The notes under the pieces were generated by a model. It saw nothing but the letters and a program-made list of their open reading frames with translations. It made no database searches and was not told the origin of the DNA. Shown here one piece after another: positions 49,836 through 54,563 of a stretch of DNA of 54,563 nucleotides. The DNA comes from Clostridium sp. OF03-18AA (GTDB lineage: Bacteria > Bacillota > Clostridia > Lachnospirales > Lachnospiraceae). The stretch's first letter is position 1. Every line of letters begins with the position of its first letter. Made by a program: the position numbers and the translations under genes. The stretch lies in contig NZ_QUEP01000019.1 of the NCBI RefSeq assembly GCF_003478035.1, forward strand, positions 1 to 54,563. The letters run 5' to 3'.

Positions 49836-50360
49836 ATGAAAAAAATATTTCTTAAAATTGTGATAGGGGTTGTTCTTGCTTGTATTTTATTTGTTTGTTT
49901 TCTTTATACGAACAATGAGATCGGCGTGACTTCATCTAAGCTGGAGGCAGATATTCGTTCGTCGCAGAAGATTAAGGATGATTGGACGGTCGATGGAAGC
50001 GTTTCCAGCACGATGGCTGCATATATTTCTTACCCTCAGGATTTGAGTGACCATTCTTTTTCCGTCTATGTCAACCGCCCTGGTCTTTCCTTTGGATACT
50101 TTTTCCGTGGGGGTGGAAAACTTTCGGGGGTTCAAAGAGGAATTGCCGAGTACACTGTAGAAGGATATAATGAGCGAGCATTTATTTCTATGAATCAGCA
50201 ACAGGTAACACAGCTTGAAATAGATGACGGCAACACAATTCAAGCGCTTGACATTGACAGCAATAAACCTTTTGCGATTGTTTTGCCTATAAATGCGGGA
50301 ACCATTACATTCTATGATGTGAATGGCAATACTGTGGAATACTGGAACAATTCTCTTTGA
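49836..50360 (+). CDS. Membrane-anchored extracytoplasmic protein, unknown
   Basis: A 174-residue protein with one N-terminal membrane anchor (about 5-25: IFLKIVIGVVLACILFVCFLY) and an outer part with no cysteine. The outer part is beta-rich (SFSVYVNRPGLSFGYFFRGGG, AEYTVEGYNERAFISMNQQQ, PFAIVLPINAGTITFYDVNGN). It might be a sensor or an inhibitor, but nothing in the sequence proves either. AAGGAG precedes the ATG at 49836. It lies 53 bases after the small membrane protein gene. Confidence 0.65.
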   Translation: MKKIFLKIVIGVVLACILFVCFLYTNNEIGVTSSKLEADIRSSQKIKDDWTVDGSVSSTMAAYISYPQDLSDHSFSVYVNRPGLSFGYFFRGGGKLSGVQRGIAEYTVEGYNERAFISMNQQQVTQLEIDDGNTIQALDIDSNKPFAIVLPINAGTITFYDVNGNTVEYWNNSL

Positions 50361-50408
50361 CAACTTCCAGTTTGTCTAACTGAACACAAAAACCGAATAC
50401 CGAAAATC

Positions 50409-50455
50409 AGACCGTTGACTGGTCGCACTATGCGAAAAGTCGGCGGTCTTTTTTT
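50409..50455 (+). terminator. Terminator before the mobilization module
   Basis: AGACCG..GACT pairs with AGTC..CGGTCT, followed by seven T residues. It insulates DUF3847/MobA from the cargo genes. Confidence 0.75.
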
Positions 50456-50487
50456 ATCCCCAAAATCAAAAAAGGAGGTCAAGCACA

Positions 50488-50847
50488 ATGGCAAAACCGA
50501 AAACCCTTGAACAGCTTCGAGCCGAAAAGGAGCGAGCCGAGACGCAGCTTTTACAGGAACAGCACAAGCTGGAGCGTTTGGAGAACAGAAAGAAATATCT
50601 GGAGAAAGGCGAACGCACCAAGCGCACCCATCGTCTTTGCAATCTGGGCGGCACGGTTGAGAGCCTTGCCCCGGAGGTCAAAGATCTCACACGCACCGAA
50701 ATGACAGAGCTGATGGAACACATCTTTTCTCTGTCCGAAGTCCAGCGAGCCGTCCGTCACATGACGATTACCCACATCAGCCAAGCAAACAGAGAAAAGG
50801 AGTTGAAAGCCGATGGCACTATTTCATCTGAGCGTCACGCAGACTAA
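50488..50847 (+). CDS. DUF3847 mobilization accessory protein
   Basis: A 119-residue, highly charged coiled-coil protein: LEQLRAEKERAETQLLQEQHKLERLENRKKYLEKGERTKRTHRLCNLGG, the DUF3847 pattern, then a helical C-terminus. DUF3847 proteins regularly precede MobA/MobL relaxases in clostridial mobilizable elements and are presumed relaxosome partners. It overlaps the relaxase start by 35 bases. AAAGGAGG precedes the ATG. Confidence 0.88.
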   Translation: MAKPKTLEQLRAEKERAETQLLQEQHKLERLENRKKYLEKGERTKRTHRLCNLGGTVESLAPEVKDLTRTEMTELMEHIFSLSEVQRAVRHMTITHISQANREKELKADGTISSERHAD

Positions 50848-52309
50848 GCGAAGCGCAGGACAGTCCGCTATTGCTTCTGCCGCCTACCGTGCAGGGGAAC
50901 GATTGTATAGCGAGTATTACGGCGAATACAGCGACTACACCCGCAAGGGCGGCGTGATCTGCTCCGATATTCTCCTGCCGTCCCATGCACCGCCAGAATA
51001 CGCAGACCGCCAGACCCTATGGAACGCTGTGGAAAAAGCCGAGCGTGGAAAGAACGCCCAGCTTGCATACAGTTTTGACATTGCCTTGCAGAATGAATTT
51101 TCCCTTGAGGAAAACATCGCTCTTGCAAGGCAATTTTTGTTGGAGAACTTTGTGAGCCGTGGCATGGTGGTTGACTTCGCCGTACACCAGCCAGACCGGG
51201 AGGACGGCGGCATACCAAACCCACATTTTCATGTGCTTTGCCCCATCCGCCCCATCGAGCAGAACGGCAAATGGGGACTAAAGCAACGCCGGGTGTATGA
51301 GCTGGACGAGGACAGCAACCGTATCCGAGACGCAGACGGAAAGTTTGTGTTCAACGCCGTTCCCACTACCGACTGGGGTAGTCCCGAAACGCTGGAACAT
51401 TGGCGTGAAGCATGGGCGGAGCTATGCAATGCCAAGTTTGCGGAAAAATGTATTGATGTTCGTATCGACCACCGGAGCTATGAGCGTCAGGGCGTGGAGC
51501 TTCTTCCCACCGTCCACGAGGGCGCAACCGTCCGGGCAATGGAGAAGAAAGGTATCCGCACCGAAAAGGGAGAGTTCAACCGCTGGATCAAAGCCACCAA
51601 TGCCGTTATCCGTGACATCAAGAAGAAAATCACTCTTCTGTTTGATTGGATTGCCGAAGCAAAAGCAGAGCTTGCCAAGCCACAGGCACCCGACCTTGTT
51701 TCTCTGCTGAACGCCTATTACACCAGCCGCAACGCCGGGGCGTATTCCCAGAAAGGCAAGGTCAGCAATCTAAAGGAGATGAACGAGACTTTCAATTATC
51801 TTCGGAAGAATGGCATTTACACCCTTGAAGATTTGGAAAGCCATGTCAACGAACACAGTGCTGCCACAGAGAGCTTGAAGAAAACGCTGGACGAACAGAC
51901 CGCCCGAATGAAAGCAATTAAGCAGCTCTATGACAGCTCTGCTGCTTTCCAGAGCTTGAAGCCTGTCTATGACGGCTTGCAGAAAATCAAGTTTGAGAAG
52001 CCCAGAGCCAAGTACAAGGCAGAGCATGAAGCGGAACTGATACAGTTCTACGCCGCCAGACGAAAGCTGACCGGGGAGTTCCCGGACGGCAAGGTGGATA
52101 TGAAAAAGCTGACTGAAGAGTATGACGAGCTGGAACAGGCGCACGAAACCACCTATGGCGAGTTTAAGGCTGTCAGAGACGATTTACACCGCCTTTGGAA
52201 GGTCAAGTCATGTGTAGATACTGCCGCCCGATTTAACGAGCACACAGAGGAACAAAAGCTCCAAAATCGACCCCAAACACGACACAAAAAGGAGGAACTA
52301 TCCCGATGA
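50813..52309 (+). CDS. mobA: MobA/MobL-family relaxase (MobQ type)
   Basis: A 498-residue relaxase. The N-terminus FHLSVTQTKRSAGQSAIASAAYRAGERL carries the family's opening motif, with a Tyr likely to be the nucleophile. The metal motif is H138-F-H140 in PNPHFHVLCPIRP, with further family blocks in WREAWAELCNAKF and RIDHRSYERQG. The C-terminal half is a long coiled coil. It starts conjugative transfer of the small element with help from an external secretion system. It differs from the VirD2-like relaxase at 15118, so the two elements are unrelated in transfer. Its stop overlaps the next start (ATGA at 52306). Confidence 0.94.
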   Translation: MALFHLSVTQTKRSAGQSAIASAAYRAGERLYSEYYGEYSDYTRKGGVICSDILLPSHAPPEYADRQTLWNAVEKAERGKNAQLAYSFDIALQNEFSLEENIALARQFLLENFVSRGMVVDFAVHQPDREDGGIPNPHFHVLCPIRPIEQNGKWGLKQRRVYELDEDSNRIRDADGKFVFNAVPTTDWGSPETLEHWREAWAELCNAKFAEKCIDVRIDHRSYERQGVELLPTVHEGATVRAMEKKGIRTEKGEFNRWIKATNAVIRDIKKKITLLFDWIAEAKAELAKPQAPDLVSLLNAYYTSRNAGAYSQKGKVSNLKEMNETFNYLRKNGIYTLEDLESHVNEHSAATESLKKTLDEQTARMKAIKQLYDSSAAFQSLKPVYDGLQKIKFEKPRAKYKAEHEAELIQFYAARRKLTGEFPDGKVDMKKLTEEYDELEQAHETTYGEFKAVRDDLHRLWKVKSCVDTAARFNEHTEEQKLQNRPQTRHKKEELSR

Positions 52310-54177
52310 ATTATACCCAAGCACAGATTGACCGGGCAAACGCCGTCAGTCTGGAAGATTTTCTCCGTACACAGGGAGAGACACTTGTCAAAAGCGGACG
52401 GGAATACCGCTGGAAAGAACATGACAGCCTGACCGTCCGGGGAAACAAGTGGTTTCGCCACAGCCAGAGCAAGGGCGGCTATCCCATTGATTTTGTCATG
52501 GAGTTTTACGGCAAGTCCTTTCCCGAAGCTGTCCAGCTCTTAACCGGCGAAAGCGGTGAGGGACAGAGCGAAGCCAGCACAGCACCGCACACAGCGTTTC
52601 ACTTGCCCTTGCACAACAGGACAGCCGACAGAGCAATCCAATATCTCACAGAAAGCCGAGGTCTCAACAAAACGCTTGTTGAGGCTTTTCTTCTTTCCGG
52701 GGATATTTACGAGGACGCAAAGCGGCACAATGTTGTGTTTGTCGGCAGAGACCGAAGCGGTACGCCGAGATACGCCCATGTGCGAGGAACGGCAGACCCA
52801 TTCAGACAGGACATTGCCGGGGCTGACAAGTCCTATCCGTTCCGCTATGAGGGAAACGGCAATCAGCTCTTTGTCTTTGAAGCACCGATTGACCTGTTAT
52901 CATTCATCTGCCTTTATCCGCAGGACTGGCAGAAAAGAAATTATCTTGCCCTGGGCGGCGTTTCGGGCAAGGCTCTTGACCGTTTTCTTTCTGAACGCAA
53001 GGACACCCAAAAAGTGTTCCTCTGCCTTGACAGCGACACCGCAGGAAGCGAAGCCTGTACCCGACTGGCACAGTCCATTCCCAGCGAGATCGCCGTCATT
53101 CGCCTTGTCCCGGCAAGGAAAGACTGGAACGATGTTCTCCGTCAGCAAAAGGACATTCCGAGCCACAAATTCATAGCCGAAACAATCACGCTGCGAGAGT
53201 TGCCTACCGCCCAGCCTGTCCCCATGCTCCGCATGGCAGATGTGGAGCTGACGAGCGTGGATTGGCTATGGTTTCCGTATATCCCCTTTGGAAAGCTGAC
53301 GATCATACAGGGCAACCCCGGCGAGGGAAAGACCTACTTTGCCATGCGTCTTGCGGCGGCTTGCACCAACCGAAAGCCCTTGCCCGGTATGGAAACAATT
53401 GAGCCTTTTAATATCATCTATCAGACCGCCGAGGACGGTTTGGGCGATACCGTTAAGCCCCGGCTGATGGAAGCTGACGCAGACCTTGAACGAGTGCTTG
53501 TCATTGACGATAGGGACACACCGCTGACCCTTGCCGATGAGCGCATAGCAAGGGCAATCCGGGAGAACAACGCAAGGCTTGTTATCATTGACCCGGTACA
53601 GGCGTTTCTGGGCGCAGATGTGGACATGAACAGAGCAAACGAGGTGCGCCCGATATTCCGCAGTCTGGGAGACATTGCACAGGCTACCGGGTGCGCTATC
53701 GTGCTGATTGGACACCTGAACAAAGCCGCAGGAACGCAAAGCACCTACCGGGGATTAGGGTCTATCGACATTACGGCGGCAGTCCGCAGTCTGCTCTTTA
53801 TCGGCAAGCTGAAGGACAGTCCCACAACGAGGGTGCTTATCCATGAGAAAAGCTCCCTTGCGCCGCCCGGACAGTCCCTTGCCTTTTCTCTGGGAGACGA
53901 GAAAGGCTTTGAGTGGATAGGGGCTTATGACATTACCGCTGACGAGCTTCTTGCCGGGACAGACACCGCCAAGACCGAAAGCAAGACCGCACAGGCGCAA
54001 ATGCTCATTCTGGAACTGCTTGCGGACGGAAAGCGTATGCCGAGTGCAGAGCTGGAAAAGGCAGTCAATGAGCGTGGGATTTCCTCACGCACCATGAGAA
54101 CGGCAAAGAGCCGTATCGGGGACAGACTTGTGACCGAGAAAGACGGCACAGCATGGGTCTGCTATCTCCGAGATTGA
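52306..54177 (+). CDS. DUF3991-TOPRIM-AAA replication protein
   Basis: A 623-residue protein. Residues 1-90 are a degenerate CHC2-like primase zinc region (DUF3991: RANAVSLEDFLRTQGETLVKSGREYRWKEHDSL). Next is a TOPRIM-like domain with FEAPIDLLSF, LALGGVSGKALDRFL and LCLDSDTAGSEAC. From about residue 310 comes a RepA-type RecA-fold helicase or ATPase with Walker A GNPGEGKTYF (from Gly336), Walker B LVIIDPVQAFLG and IVLIGHLNKAAG. A winged-helix tail follows. It is likely the replication helicase-primase of the mobilizable element. It is coupled to the relaxase by ATGA. Confidence 0.92.
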   Translation: MNYTQAQIDRANAVSLEDFLRTQGETLVKSGREYRWKEHDSLTVRGNKWFRHSQSKGGYPIDFVMEFYGKSFPEAVQLLTGESGEGQSEASTAPHTAFHLPLHNRTADRAIQYLTESRGLNKTLVEAFLLSGDIYEDAKRHNVVFVGRDRSGTPRYAHVRGTADPFRQDIAGADKSYPFRYEGNGNQLFVFEAPIDLLSFICLYPQDWQKRNYLALGGVSGKALDRFLSERKDTQKVFLCLDSDTAGSEACTRLAQSIPSEIAVIRLVPARKDWNDVLRQQKDIPSHKFIAETITLRELPTAQPVPMLRMADVELTSVDWLWFPYIPFGKLTIIQGNPGEGKTYFAMRLAAACTNRKPLPGMETIEPFNIIYQTAEDGLGDTVKPRLMEADADLERVLVIDDRDTPLTLADERIARAIRENNARLVIIDPVQAFLGADVDMNRANEVRPIFRSLGDIAQATGCAIVLIGHLNKAAGTQSTYRGLGSIDITAAVRSLLFIGKLKDSPTTRVLIHEKSSLAPPGQSLAFSLGDEKGFEWIGAYDITADELLAGTDTAKTESKTAQAQMLILELLADGKRMPSAELEKAVNERGISSRTMRTAKSRIGDRLVTEKDGTAWVCYLRD

Positions 54178-54181
54178 CAAC

Positions 54182-54254
54182 AGGAACACGGCAAGCGTGG
54201 CAAAGACGGCAAGGGTTTTATAGATACCTTAATGTTGCCGCCTTGCCTTGTTCC
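54182..54254. repeat. Imperfect inverted repeat after the AAA gene
   Basis: GGAACACGGCAAG (54182-54194) pairs with CTTGCCTTGTTCC (54242-54254) with one mismatch, and inner GGCAAG repeats can pair with CCTTGCC. There is no T tract, so it may be a structural or origin-like site and not a terminator. Confidence 0.4.
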
Positions 54255-54268
54255 CTCATACCGACACC

Positions 54269-54298
54269 GCCCGATGATGAACAGTCACCGGGCATTTT
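54269..54298 (+). terminator. Weak hairpin terminator before tnpW
   Basis: GCCCG and CGGGC form a short stem with a 15-base loop, followed by ATTTTT. Stability is low. Confidence 0.4.
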
Positions 54299-54319
54299 TC
54301 ATTTACAGGAGGATTTTGA

Positions 54320-54478
54320 ATGAACAATACCGCAACCAACACCGCCACTTGCCCGACTGTCAGAAAGCAGATCGGCAAGACAACCTATATCGTCCGTGTG
54401 CATTTCAGCCAGACCGCAAAAGAGACAATGGAGGACAAAATCAAGCGTCTGCTCCGTGAGGAAGTCCGCAAAATGTGA
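54320..54478 (+). CDS. tnpW: TnpW transposon-encoded protein
   Basis: A 52-residue protein with a GGAGG ribosome site. After a Thr/Asn-rich start it reads RKQIGKTTYIVRVHFSQTAKETMEDKIKRLLREEV, the TnpW pattern: a strand, HFS, then a charged helix. TnpW genes accompany TnpX-type elements; the role is unknown. Its position after the DUF3991 gene is usual. The remaining 85 bases of the window (54479-54563) contain only a partial hairpin near 54478-54506. Confidence 0.85.
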   Translation: MNNTATNTATCPTVRKQIGKTTYIVRVHFSQTAKETMEDKIKRLLREEVRKM

Positions 54479-54563
54479 CTTCTTTTTGGATTTGATGAAA
54501 AAGTCCTTGACTTTTCGTCTCTGGCAAAACCGCTAAGTCGATTTTGATTTCCTGCGGTGCGCG

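Noticed and set aside
1..54563. CRISPR arrays, tRNA or rRNA genes
   Set aside because: No regularly spaced repeats, cloverleaf-like segments or conserved rRNA blocks were recognised on reading; CTTGAAAACTGAATAC at 40362 resembles an rRNA spacer motif but has no rRNA near it.

Overview
The window looks like a chromosomal segment of a strictly anaerobic gut-type Firmicute (Clostridia, Oscillospiraceae or Lachnospiraceae). I infer this from the clostridial ICE and IME gene families, near-consensus sigma-A promoters, strong GGAGG ribosome sites and an anaerobe-type oxygen-defence gene set (rubrerythrin, desulfoferrodoxin, rubredoxin, flavodiiron proteins). It is a mosaic of at least three mobile-element pieces around a 17-kb block of redox genes. 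No tRNA, rRNA or CRISPR array was seen.

Layout. (1) 1-1825: a peptidase-E-like enzyme and a triple-PepSY lipoprotein. (2) 1826-2540: gene debris, with a decapitated receiver domain and an amber-interrupted fragment. (3) 2541-17698: the DNA-processing half of a Tn1549-like ICE, with topoisomerase III, YodL/DUF4316 protein, TTRAP-like protein, a 2454-residue methylase/helicase with tnpV overprinted inside it, MobC, CD1845-like membrane protein and relaxase. The type IV secretion genes that normally precede topB are absent. (4) 17736-22019: a regulatory and SOS-like module with ImmA-type protease, XRE repressor, divergent Y-family polymerase, a second ImmA/IrrE protein and a second XRE protein, with shared CACGAA/TTCGTG operator boxes. 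(5) 22407-39580: an all-plus-strand oxygen and redox island. Its parts are a DUF134-NifX fusion, Crp/Fnr regulator, rubrerythrin, superoxide reductase and rubredoxin; a tightly coupled FTR-like/ferredoxin/NapH-like/thioredoxin/CoA-disulfide-reductase-rhodanese/alarmone-synthetase operon; Rrf2 regulator, acyl-CoA dehydrogenase-ETFalpha-rubredoxin fusion and flavodiiron protein; class Ia ribonucleotide reductase and a second flavodiiron protein; thioredoxin and thioredoxin reductase. (6) 40177-44563: a terminator, a gene-free structured block, an orphan MazF-like toxin, an excisionase-like protein, two tandem tyrosine integrases and a cluster of ATGGGTTTAC repeats. (7) 44608-46257: antirepressor and replication-initiator-like genes, the left end of another element. 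(8) 46274-54563: a truncated TnpX serine recombinase, TnpV and a DUF6809-like gene, then cargo and a mobilizable element (DUF3847, MobA/MobL, DUF3991/TOPRIM/AAA, TnpW) running off the window.

How it may work together. Island 5 holds a complete route for removing superoxide, peroxide and oxygen, for keeping thiols reduced and for making dNTPs with an oxygen-dependent RNR. The acyl-CoA dehydrogenase fusion carries its own ETF flavin domain and rubredoxin and sits 22 bases before a flavodiiron oxygen reductase, so electrons from acyl-CoA oxidation could pass directly to O2. ICE genes lie on one side of the island and integrases with repeats on the other, so the island may be ICE cargo; the sequence alone does not prove that.
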